Below are positions 48,728 through 58,641 of a stretch of DNA of 64,000 bases, piece by piece; the stretch's first letter is position 1; every line of letters begins with the position of its first letter. Source of the stretch: Hypomesus transpacificus (taxonomy: Eukaryota; Chordata; Actinopteri; Osmeriformes; Osmeridae); NCBI RefSeq assembly GCF_021917145.1, contig NC_061061.1:10218494-10282493 (forward strand), written 5' to 3'. The translations under genes and the position numbers were made by a program. The notes under the pieces were generated by a model. That model ran no database searches, was not told where the DNA came from, and saw only the letters and a list, made by a program, of their open reading frames with translations.

Positions 48728-49719
48728 TGTGGTGAAATTTCATCATTAAAAGTCTGAGGTCAGAAGAATTTGTCTTTATCTGGCGCCATTTGCCTATTCA
48801 ATGTATTGTAATACAATCCAAGGTATGATTGTTGATTAATTAGTATTTAGTATTAATTTCATGATTTGATCATTGCTATTTACATTATTGATAGTAATTG
48901 TACTATTTGGTGTTAAATAATTTCATGATTTACCTTCATTGATATATTGATTTGATTGATATAATTGGTGCCTGTACCTTTAAGAGCATTTTTTGGGGGC
49001 TAATTGCGCTGCTGAGCAGTATATATGTGTTGTAGGGCACAAGAAGTTAGGAGTATAAAGGTGTCATTGTGTCAAGGTGTTACGGTGTTTAAGATTACTA
49101 CAAAGTTTTAATCAGAGATAAAAGTTTGGATAACATCAGGTGTATTATTTCATGTATGTTAACATCCTTTGATCAAATAAATCTTCAAAACCATCTTCGT
49201 TGGAACACACGCGTCAGCCATAGGCTCCATTCAGAACAATAGAAGAGTTTTATTGGAAACCCCTACAATCTGTTTATTGTTGCAAGGAGGAGCAGTTTTC
49301 AGTATCAGAAATGATGACTGGAGTCCAAGGACTCTGTAAAAATGTCATGATCTGAGCACTCTTTTAAACAGTAGTTACAGACAGTTACATAATCAGTTCA
49401 TGTCTATCAAAAGAGGAACTCCACAATAAACAAGAAAATTAAAAAAGGAAACAGGTTGCAGAACTTAGTACAGATGTTCAATTTAAAAAACATAGATAGA
49501 AACATAGCTTGAGACAAGAAAGAAGAACTTGGGTTTAAGAATCCCTGGAGTATGGGCAAAACAACCAGGGTAAAATGTGTTAGATGTTTGGTCATAAAGC
49601 AGAAACTTACGCAATACTGTTATTCTAGCTTTACAGAAGTTACAACCTGAGCAATAATTGCTCTAGGACAAATATAAATATATTATAGACATCTTAAAGA
49701 ATATACATTTTCTATCACA
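48728..49719 (+). mobile_element. LTR-like insertion (probable solo LTR), 992 bp
   Basis: Begins TGTGGTGAAATTTC and ends CATTTTCTATCACA, that is TG...CA, and is flanked by ATAG (48724-48727 and 49720-49723). The copy A flank (36320 on) continues GTGCATAGCTCCTGTG without the insertion. A TATA-like GTATAAAG (49053) and an AATAAA (49176-49181) lie inside in LTR order. No coding sequence. The 992-bp length is on the long side for a fish LTR. Confidence 0.75.
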
Positions 49720-49845
49720 ATAGCTCATGTGTTTTAGTCCTTGCCAGTTTGTGTCTAGCATCCAGTATAGTTTTTTAGTGTTTGAAGTTCAGATTACTAA
49801 CCCCTGCTTCGTTTCTCGGACTCTGATTTTCTTACTCGATTCTGA

Positions 49846-49915
49846 CTGTGCCAAATGATGTTGTGACCTTGGGCAAGGCACTTCACCCTACTTGCCTCAG
49901 GGGGAATGTCCCCCT
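49846..49915 (+). mobile_element. SINE fragment
   Basis: Central part of the SINE family at 6262 and 25441 (GTGCCAAATGATGTTGTGAC, GGGCAAGGCACTTCACCC). Head and tail are missing. Confidence 0.65.
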
Positions 49916-50061
49916 GGGGAATTCGAACATTTTGGGCATTCCGGTGATTGGCAGACAGCAGGTTGATTGGCATGTCGGAGGTGAGGTGTTGAGGTTGGAC
50001 TCAAATGTGGGTAATTGGATGTGTAGGCCTACATGTTATTTTTATCTAGGGTTCACTTCAT

Positions 50062-50490
50062 TACATTTACATTTATGCATTTTGCTGATGCTTTTATCCA
50101 AAGCGACTTCCAAGAGAGAGCTTTACAAAAGGGCATAGGTCACTGATCATAACAACGAGATAGCCCCAAACATTGCGAGCAGCCAAAACATAAAGCATAC
50201 ATTGTGAAAAATAAATAAGTGCCAAAGGGAAGAGTAAGCAGTTAAACAAGTTACAATTAAACAACATGAAACTCCAAAAGTGCAAGAGTGTACCTGTAGA
50301 AAAAAAATCAACAGTAAAAATATTTTACAGCGAGTACAATAATTTAAATCTGTTACAACTAACCAACAAGAGCAACAAGTCTCTCAATAAGAGTCATTGT
50401 GATCCTGGAGGAAACTAACATCAGGTCCAGCCAAGCGTTCCTAAGTGCCGTTGTACTCCTGGAACAAGTGCGTCTTGAGCCTTTTCTTCA
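50062..50490 (-). mobile_element. L2-type LINE 3' UTR and ORF2 end fragment
   Basis: Minus-strand L2 tail from about 50068 (ATTTTGCTGATGCTTTTATC) through the UTR to a KKRLKTHLFQEYNGT-like end near 50445-50490. Confidence 0.75.
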
Positions 50491-50606
50491 AACAATAAAA
50501 GAAAGAGTATTCATGAAAACAGAGTGACCAAAGTCTCTCCAGTTTGTGATTACAGTACAGCGTGTGTAAGAAAGAAATTAGTTGCAATTCAGATGTAGAG
50601 ACACTG

Positions 50607-50748
50607 GCCAGGTTTCCCAGATTTGTTAAGAAGCTCTTAACGCTAAGAGCGTCTTAAGAACGTTCTAAGGGCGCTCTAGAATGCTCTTAGAACGTTCTTA
50701 AGAAGATCTTAGCGTCAAGAGCTTCTTAACGAATCTGGGAAACCCGGC
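50607..50748. mobile_element. 142-bp palindromic MITE
   Basis: Almost perfect inverted repeat: GCCAGGTTTCCCAGATTTG at the left, CGAATCTGGGAAACCCGGC at the right, with complementary AAGAGC and AACGTTCTTA words between. Flanked by CACTG (50602-50606 and 50749-50753). Confidence 0.75.
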
Positions 50749-50954
50749 CACTGTCTATTCATTGTAAATGTAGAATTTGATTAAAGTAACCCCAGTGGAC
50801 CATACTAGGCCACACTGAAGAACTTAGGCTTCAGTGAATTTCAATTTCAATTTCTCATCAGCAATCATATGAATTATTTACACTGCTTAGATGCCAATCT
50901 AAGGGTTTTCAGTCTTGCTCTGTGGACCCCCTGAAGTAGCCCCCCCTGAAAAGT

Positions 50955-51144
50955 CTGTTTCCGCCACTGGCTTGAGGGTGGCAGGAGAGACAGCGTCTGG
51001 CCCAGCTACTTTGCGTGGGTTCTGCCTCTTGAAAAGTCTGTTAACTTCACCCTCGTGAATGGAGAGTCTATCAACAATAGCAAATTGTGTAGGCCTTTTT
51101 GATTTAATGTACTTTTTCATTCTGTAAAAAAATATTGTTTTCAT
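50955..51144 (-). mobile_element. LINE reverse transcriptase fragment
   Basis: On the minus strand it reads VNRLFKRQNPRKVAGPDAVS followed by PATLKPVA. The NPRKxxGPDxxxxxxLK pattern is the start of the RT domain of fish LINEs. It ends where a frame break occurs near 50955. It lies just before IFI44-like copy C. Confidence 0.7.
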
Positions 51145-51231
51145 ATACTTTCCTGTTAATACCTAACCCCATTTCTTGTATTGAGTCTTTAACGTTTAAC
51201 CCCAGTGTTTTGTTTTTTTACAAATTCAAAG

Positions 51232-51821
51232 CCAGAATACGTCATGGATCCCAATCTAAGTGACAAAGTTCACTGTCTGGGGAGTGTTGAGTCTGCAGAT
51301 AAAATGTCTTTGATGTCAAAAGATACCACAGCCAAGATGATAACTGTCAGGGAAAAGGCCAGCCTTTTGGGTAAGTGAACATCAGAAACTCTTTATGATT
51401 CTGTGGATACTGAACATGGCTGCAAAATAAAAAGCTCATCTAATTATAGGAATTCCTCAAATCATTGCCATGACCATGGTAAACACTGCTTGTCCAGAAG
51501 TGACACGTGATCTGAAAAATATCTACCGAAGCAAGGAGATCAAATTTAAGGTACACCAATTTAAATGTATCCTCCTCTGTGTGGACTCGTAAACTACATA
51601 TAAATATATATTAACTTTTCATTTCCTTCCAGATGCAGATCTGCAGCAATATGCTAGGTGTCCGAATGACCTGCATCCTGCCAGTGAAGAACTACCATGA
51701 AGAGACACAGCTGAACAATGACATGGATGTCCTGGTGTTGGAGGCTATGACTAAGATAGTAGATGTTGCCAATGACTACATATGGCACCTTCAACAACAG
51801 AAGAAAAAACACCTCTCATGA
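51232..51821 (+). pseudogene. ifi44: IFI44-like copy C, last three exons only
   Basis: Exons 51232-51370, 51450-51550 and 51633-51821 join in frame and match the last three exons of copy B in phase, with a more diverged sequence ([38 protein letters not shown]). The first of these is 33 bp shorter at its 5' side, and the last extends to QQQKKKHLS before TGA. No promoter, P-loop exon or G3 exon was found upstream; a LINE fragment and an L2 tail lie there instead. It is probably a 5'-truncated older copy. Because its splice sites and frame are intact, use as alternative 3' exons by a neighbour cannot be ruled out. Confidence 0.75.
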
Positions 51822-52185
51822 GGCATTACTGCACACATACATCCACTGAAAGTGGTAAGAGCCTCTGGAGGTTTCAGTACGTTAGAAGTTAAAACTGAGT
51901 TTTAACTCTGGTACACCTTGTTAATCACTGTTTGCACTAAAATTTGACAAGCCACTGAGGTGAAAATAAATTGTTTCTGACCATAGTCATTTAATGTTAA
52001 AATATTATTAAAGGTTTACAGTTTTCACATTCATGTACATACATGTGATTTACATAAACCCAGTGTGGTTATTTAATTGCATACTGGTCTAGATAATAAT
52101 TGTTGAAGCTTTGGTAGGCAGTACCTAAGTTTCTAACTAAGACCCACAGTTGTCAGGTGATGACAAACTACAAACACCCATGGAT

Positions 52186-52186
<1 letters not shown>

Positions 52187-52240
<54 letters not shown>

Positions 52241-52300
52241 CAAACTAACACACACACGGACACACTCTCAAACACACACACACACACACACACATTATAT

Positions 52301-52380
<80 letters not shown>
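52187..52380. repeat. (CA)n compound microsatellite
   Basis: CA runs at 52187-52236 and 52317-52380, with interrupted CACTCT and TATATACATACAT segments between. Confidence 0.95.
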
Positions 52381-52383
<3 letters not shown>

Positions 52384-53419
52384 GCAAAACACAATAAACA
52401 CTTGATTGAATTTGGTAATTTCTTTCACGTGTTCACTGAAACTTTACTCTTTTGTACCTTGTAATTATGAAGAAGATAGATGATCAAATTATACAGTCAT
52501 AGCCATGACAAGAGTTCCCTTGTCTTACATGCCCAACTCTGAAACATGTCTAAAACAGACTACATTTTGTTTTGAGTTGTTGGTAGATGTATTTTATTAT
52601 AAATGTAGTCTTAAAAAAGAAAATATCATTATAATCACCTGAAAGAAAGTTAATCAGTGTGTTAAAAACATTCAAATGTGATGGGTAAGGTGATGCTAAT
52701 GATAGTGGTTTATGGGGGGTATACGTGTTACCGCAGATACCCAAACAGGGGACTCTTAACATCTGCAAGTGCACAACAACTGAATTTGAGTACATCTCAC
52801 AGATAACTGCTTTGGACATCCAAATACAAATTTGGGGTACTCTGTCATAAATATTAGATATACAATCATAAAACACATTTAAATTGTGCTGTCAGTTTAA
52901 AATACTGTTTTTGATTGTATATTTGCTTGAAAAACATTACATACACGCATTACACCCATTCAAAATATAAATGAATGCTTGCATTTCAAATTCAATAGTC
53001 AAAGATGAAGGTCATGAGGTACACAGTCATTAAACAGATGACAATTTGCTTTAGTCGTAACACTATTTCATGCTGTGTGGCTTTCACAAAAATGGAAATC
53101 CTGTCAGATCGTGTTCAAATGCATTAATGCAATCCTCACAGTACAAAGACTGTTTTATATCTGAATAAGATACTTTCCCTTTTTTAATACAGTTGTTTTT
53201 TTTGGACCAAGACAGTTAAAAGTAGGCAGCAAATACAGGGAGAGACCGATTGCGATGTTCAGAGTGAGAGGCTCACCCATGTTGGAAATGTTTGAGCAAC
53301 ATTGTTATACAGTCTGAAAAGAATATTGCTGTGTATGATATGTTTGTGCTTAAGGAGAGAAGCACTGTGTCCCAATATGGATAAGCGGAAGAGAGACACC
53401 TACGGAACGTTTGTGTATG

Positions 53420-53723
53420 TGTTAAACTTTATGCCTCGCAAAAGAGTTTAGCCTTTGATGTTTTGCAAATGCATGTATGAAGAGCTGGTGTAGCAGTGTC
53501 ATCCAAGGGTCACAGACTCTCACCTCCACATGTGGGAGGTTGGAAAGTCTTGTCTCCATCCTGTAACATGTTTTGAAATAAGTATATAAGAACTGCCTAT
53601 TACTGTAAAGCTTTAGGCAACTCTGTATCAACGCAGCCATGTTTCCTTGCAAGAAATAAACCATTGAACCTTCTTTGAACCTGACGACTCTTTGAGTTTC
53701 TTGATAAATAAATATGCCTAACA
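53420..53723 (+). mobile_element. Probable endogenous-retrovirus-type solo LTR, 304 bp
   Basis: Starts TGTTAAAC and ends CCTAACA, so TGTTA/TAACA forms the short terminal inverted repeat usual for LTRs. A TATA-like GTATATAAG (about 53583) and AATAAACC (about 53655) lie in LTR order. No target duplication was seen, so borders are less certain. No viral genes follow. Confidence 0.6.
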
Positions 53724-54570
53724 CACTATCAGATAACTTTATTTATTTTCACGTTACACATACTATCTAGCAAGTTCCACAACATAGGCTACTCTAGCTA
53801 CTTATCTGAAAATACGTACAATAACATATAACAAATGTAACACATTCAAATGATCTCTTTTTATAGGCTAGTTGCCTTTATCAGTTAATGATGATATGTC
53901 AAAACTGAACGCAGAATTAACATTAGCGTTGCTTTTCCATGCCAATTTGGACAGGTAATTACATGGTTTGATTTGTATTGTTAATGTAATGAAGTATATG
54001 GCTCGTGTAGTTTGTGTACTTTTATGAATGATCTCAACACCAACGGCAACAACGGTGTAACATAAAATGTAAGTTATGCAAACACTTCACTTTTGGAGCA
54101 TGGATCATAAGGCCACCCACCAACTGTTTCTTCTATTTAATTATAGTCTCTTCCATAGTCTATGGTCTCTCCCAAAACAGGGAGTTCCCGATGTGCAGTC
54201 TGTGTGTGGGTGTGTGTTTATGTGTGATAGAGGAGGCATGGCTTTGGACACATCTGAAAGCAAGGGCAGGCTCTATGTTTTCAAAGATAGATTGCTCTCT
54301 GGACAACACATCAGAGCTATTCTGAGATTACTGAACACATTTTTACCACCTGTTCCGAAACCGTTTGACAGCTCAGAGCCAGTCAACCCAGGGTAACTCC
54401 AGTATAGAACAATTGAACAACAGAATATCTGTTCTATATAATTTACTTTTTTATTTGAACAAATGTAAAATGTGCCTTTTGAAACACCTAATATTAAAGA
54501 ACCTTGATGGCAAAGTTGGAACACAGTCCCGTTATAACTGCACAAACTCAGCACTGTCCTTGTTTTGTCA

Positions 54571-54795
54571 GAAAGTGAAAGAGAAATGTATTCTGGAAAA
54601 CAGGCTCATTTCAAGGAAATGACCGTCAGCATCTGCCTGCATGGATAGAGCCAAACGCCAATCCCTCAGTGGACAACACAAAGTACTGAACCGTTGTATA
54701 ATCAACTGGAAACTGAAAGTAACTTTTCACCTACATAGCCTATATATCGCATCCAGTCACACCCTGGCTTTAGTCTTCTTATGTCAATAAAGAGG
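54571..54795 (+). promoter_or_regulatory. ifi44: Interferon-type promoter and noncoding exon 1, IFI44-like copy D
   Basis: Same arrangement as copy B: GAAAGTGAAAGAGAAATG (54571 on), GAS-like TTCAAGGAA (54610-54618), GGAAACTGAAAGT (54708-54720), TATATATCGC (54741) and exon 1 ending at 54795 (AGAGG|GTAAGA). Homology with the copy B promoter begins at about 54495 (about 40705 in B). Confidence 0.78.
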
Positions 54796-55157
54796 GTAAG
54801 AATTTTCTGCTTCTGCATTTATTGGAGTCTCTTATCTTTTTCTAGATACTGTAAACTGAATTGCACATAAGACAGACTGCCACTACTGTTACATCATATG
54901 TTCTAGCATTTAGAATATTCTGGTTTATTGGGTAGACAGTTTTATATAATGCAATACCAAAGAGTGAGTTTGTTAGATAAATACAAACGTGTTTAATATG
55001 CATATGAGAAAGTGCAGTGTTAATTTTTTTTATCATTAATAAATAATGACTTTGGATATGTTGCTTTTGATATGAACGTCTTTTAAATAAGTCAGTTAGT
55101 TGAAGACAAGTTGTACATTGAAGTTGTTGTATTAACCTCCCCTGCAAATTAGTCAAC

Positions 55158-56905
55158 ATGGGAGGTGAATCATCAAGACCAGCAGCACCACCATCACCAG
55201 GTTTGTTACTTTTTAAATTCCCAATTTGTTGTAGGCTACCCATGAAAGGATCCAGGTCGGTCATGTCCACCCCATTTTAAGCTTCTTAAAATGCCCTGAT
55301 CCGAATTAATTTCACAAAATCCATAGTTAATTGTAAAATAAACAAGTTTCTTTTTATGTCTACGGTTTATGACAAAGCTTGGAGGGAGGTTGACTGGACG
55401 TAAGCAGCCTACTGTCCTGACTGATGAAAAAAAACTGGTGAAATAGAAAATAGTGGCGTGTGTAGCAACTCTTGAAAAAGTATTGTAACATTGCTCAGAA
55501 AGCCCTTTAAATTACTGAAGTAAATTAAAAATACTGAAGTATTACTGAAGTAAAAAAAAAAATATATATATTTTTTTTTTTGGCAATTCTCTGGACAGGA
55601 AGAGAGATACCATGATTAAGGAACTGAAGCAATTCAGTTTGAATGATCCTGATATGGGCCAGCTCAGGATCCTGCTAATTGGACCAATTGGCACAGGAAA
55701 GTCCAGCTTTGTTAACTCAATCAAAAGTGCTATTTCTGGTCGTATGGTGACTGCTGCGCTGGCAGATGCTGACACAGGCACAAGCTTCACCAAGATCGCA
55801 AGTATTCCCGGGAAACACATACATCCTTACACATTATCTATTGTTTAGTAATTTATGTTAAATGAAATGTTTTGAGGGAAGTGTCTTTTATTCTTGTAGT
55901 ATCAAACACATTACATTAGAGATGGAAAAGGACGCTTACCTTTTGCATTCAATGACGTCATGGGTTTGGAGCCTGATGAATCAAGGGGGGCGCACCCTGC
56001 TGACATCATCAGCATTCTTAGAGGACATATCCGAGAAGGTTATCAGGTAGGCTACTCTGCAACATGTAACTATAACAGCAACACATGCCAATTGTATTAA
56101 GTTGTTTTATGGAGTACCCAGTATTCACCACTATTCACCCCCTGCCCCCTCCAAAGGGAACAAAAGCAACGGCTCGATGCCCACCCATCTTTATCATTAT
56201 CTACAGTGCATTGCGGCCTGTTCCCAATCATTGCCTGTCCAGTCATCAAACTGACACATACAACACACAATCATGATACTTCATTTTTGTAAACAACTTT
56301 TATTTTATTCTAATTGGATAATTATCAAGATCCAGGGCCAAGCAAGCCTTGTGTAGACTGTTTCTACGTAGCCCCCCCAAAAAACACCTTTCTCCGATCT
56401 CGGAAGGCCCCTCTATGCCCAAGGGCCCCTGGGCACGTGCCCAGATTGCCCATATGGTAGATCCGGCCTCGCAGCTGTATCACGGGCACTGCACTAGTTA
56501 AAGTGAATTCACGAATCACCCACATGCATGAATCTCACATCAATGATAGGATAATTTGATGCATTATCAAGATACAGAAAGAGATTTTTTCAACACTTTA
56601 CGAATAATATTTTCAGGGGAGTGCAAGTCTTAAGAGGAGCCAATGCTCCACTTGGCGCCTCCATGTTCGCATCCTGCCCATGGCAGATGCAATTTCTAAC
56701 CCTCCATATCTCTTTACTTTTTACATGATACAGTTCAACCCCACTTGTCCCTTGACACAAGAAAAACCAGACTACAACAGCAGTCCTGAGTTAAGAGACA
56801 GAGTCCACTGTTTAGTGGGTGTCATGTCTGCAAATGCTGTATCTGGAATGTCAGCTGGAGTCAAACGCAAGCTGAGGACCATAAGGGAGAAAGCTAGCAG
56901 TCTGG
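55158..56905 (+). pseudogene. ifi44: IFI44-like copy D, 3'-truncated with a damaged splice acceptor
   Basis: Exons matching copy B: 55158-55200 (ATG intact), 55366-55399, 55599-55797 (P-loop GPIGTGKS), 55900-56046 (FNDVMGLEP) and 56734-56905. Two lesions: the acceptor before 55366 reads TACGG where A has TACAG and B has TACAG, so AG is lost; and the last two exons are missing, because homology to the copy B intron ends at about 56960 and is followed by repeat sequence. The GC donor of the P-loop exon is kept (55798). The remaining sequence is very close to copy B, so the damage is recent. It may be transcribed from its intact promoter but cannot give a full protein. Confidence 0.8.
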
Positions 56906-57069
56906 GTAAGTGTTCTCCACAAACCTAAATAACAACTAGTGGCACTGATGACTGAAGACACCTTTATGAGGTCATTGGATTATCTGACCATTCATGTAAC
57001 ACCTTGACAGAAGGGCTTTTGATGTCCAAATGATGAACAACTTACCGTTTTATGTATGTTTATTATACA

Positions 57070-57220
57070 GGTTGTTGGAAGTATTACTAGGGATGGGTGA
57101 ACTATGCCTTGGTGCTTTCTTTCGGATTGTGCCTGGCAAAGTGCTGAAGTTCAAGCATGTGGAAAGTCGAGCTCACAGGGACATCTGGTGGTTATCGAAA
57201 CATATAGCAGCCATTTAAAC
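57070..57220. mobile_element. Probable hAT-type repeat fragment
   Basis: Begins CTAGGGATGGGTGAACTATG and contains AAGTTCAAGCATGTGGAAAG and ACATCTGGTGG, words I associate with abundant fish hAT-derived repeats. No target duplication was found. It lies beyond the point where copy D is cut. Confidence 0.4.
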
Positions 57221-57249
57221 TCGAGTCTGAAGACGAGGCCTTTTAGTAG

Positions 57250-57472
57250 TCTACTGTACGACGGCCAGACAGGTAGTAAGAGGTAGACAGGAAATGTATG
57301 ATAGGGGAAGACACACAGGAATGGCCGGAGCCAGAATTGAACTTGACCCGCTGCGTTAGGGCTTCAACTGTACGTGCTGTACCGCCGTTTGGAGGTACAG
57401 TACCGGGGGAGCCACCGGGCGCTCCAAACCCACATGTTTCCTCTTGAGACCCCCTCCACCCGTGTATCACAG
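57250..57472 (-). mobile_element. tRNA-derived SINE of a second family
   Basis: On the minus strand a degenerate box B-like GGTCAAGTTCAATTCTGGCT is followed by CATTCCTGTGTGTCTTCCCC and a TTTCCTGTCTACCTC tail, as in fish SINEs that end in CTCTCCCC-TTTCCTGTC. Moderately diverged. Confidence 0.5.
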
Positions 57473-57988
57473 GTTGCAGTGAAGAAATAAAGTTCTGTGA
57501 CGGTGGGTGAACATCTGTTTGAAGTCAAAATGTTTACTTTAATGTGTTAATGTGAGACCTGATCAGCCCTGGAGAGATTGAGACTGGAACATTTTATACC
57601 CCTTTCAACTGCTAGACACCAATGGATGATCCCACTAACAGGTGTTACCATACACCAATAATTGAATAACATTCCCACCTACTATTCCCAACTATGCAAC
57701 CGCTGCTATTCAGCCCCTGTCCAAACAATCACTTAAAACACACAATAAATACATTCAATAATCACCCTACTCCTATCCTCCCACTTAATCTCTCCCAGAA
57801 CATAGATTTAGGTGTGCATACCCATAGAGGAAAAAATGAACCAGAATGAAATGTCAACACATTTCTCCTTCAACATCACAAGTTAGGATTCTACAAGGAT
57901 CCCTATCTGAAAGTCTCTGTCTGAGGTATGGCAGCCTGTAATGCTTACCCAATTAAATCCAAAACATGCATTTCTTCCCTTTTAACAG

Positions 57989-58137
57989 ACCTCCCAGATA
58001 TTGGTGCAGATGCTGATGGGGTCCAACACAACTTGTACCACAAAGACGTCCGGTTAGCTTCACAGCCAACACCAAAGCCAGCCCTCCAGATTAAACCCTT
58101 GCTGCCTGTAGTTACCTTCCAAGCTCCTCGTCTTTAA
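57989..58137 (+). CDS. Unidentified terminal coding exon, convergent with ppib
   Basis: A pyrimidine-rich tract ending TTTTAACAG (acceptor at 57987-57988) opens a frame in phase 1: DLPDIGADADGVQHNLYHKD, then a Pro-rich tail ending TFQAPRL and a TAA at 58135-58137. An AATAAA follows at 58394-58399. In mammals SNX22 is the convergent neighbour of PPIB and ends in a similar LPN..GVxxxLY...P-rich tail, so this could be the last exon of a snx22 relative. I found no PX-domain exons upstream in the window, so the assignment is only a suggestion. It could also be chance or an old pseudogene. Confidence 0.35.
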
Positions 58138-58393
58138 GCACTGTACAGAAGGACAGCCTATTATTGCAAACTAATTTCCAGAAATGAAAATATGTAGGTG
58201 CTTTGCACATGCAGAGCCATGGTCATTCTCTAATGAAATACTCATTGGGATGAATGGTTAAATGGGTTGTACTGAACTGTTTTGAGAACTAGAACTATGG
58301 AACACTTTTCCCCCCTCAATGAGAACTTAAAACTGCAGGGGTTGCATATTTTTTTTACTATCCATACCTCACTAGCACAAATCTGAACCCTTT

Positions 58394-58399
58394 AATAAA
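58394..58399 (+). terminator. AATAAA on the + strand facing ppib
   Basis: Placed 257 bp after the stop of the 57989-58137 frame. Its cleavage point would fall about 30-40 bp from the 3' end expected for ppib. Confidence 0.4.
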
Positions 58400-58448
58400 G
58401 ATCCCTTACAAAATAACCACACAAAAGCTGAGCGACATTATGGAATGC

Positions 58449-58454
58449 TTTAAT
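58449..58454 (-). terminator. ppib: ATTAAA signal of ppib
   Basis: TTTAAT on the + strand is ATTAAA on the - strand, about 190 bp past the ppib stop. Confidence 0.5.
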
Positions 58455-58641
58455 GCAAATGGTCCCAGTGCCCCATCTGGTGGTATGCTCTGGCACTGCC
58501 ATGACGCCAGAGGGCCACCTTCAAACAGGAGGCTGTCCTTCTGGACCAGAGGGCTCACAAAGAAAAAGACAGAGATAAACAAGGTCCAATTTGTTTCCAA
58601 CCCCCCTTAGTCCTGTTTTCCCAGTACCCTCACTGGGACTA

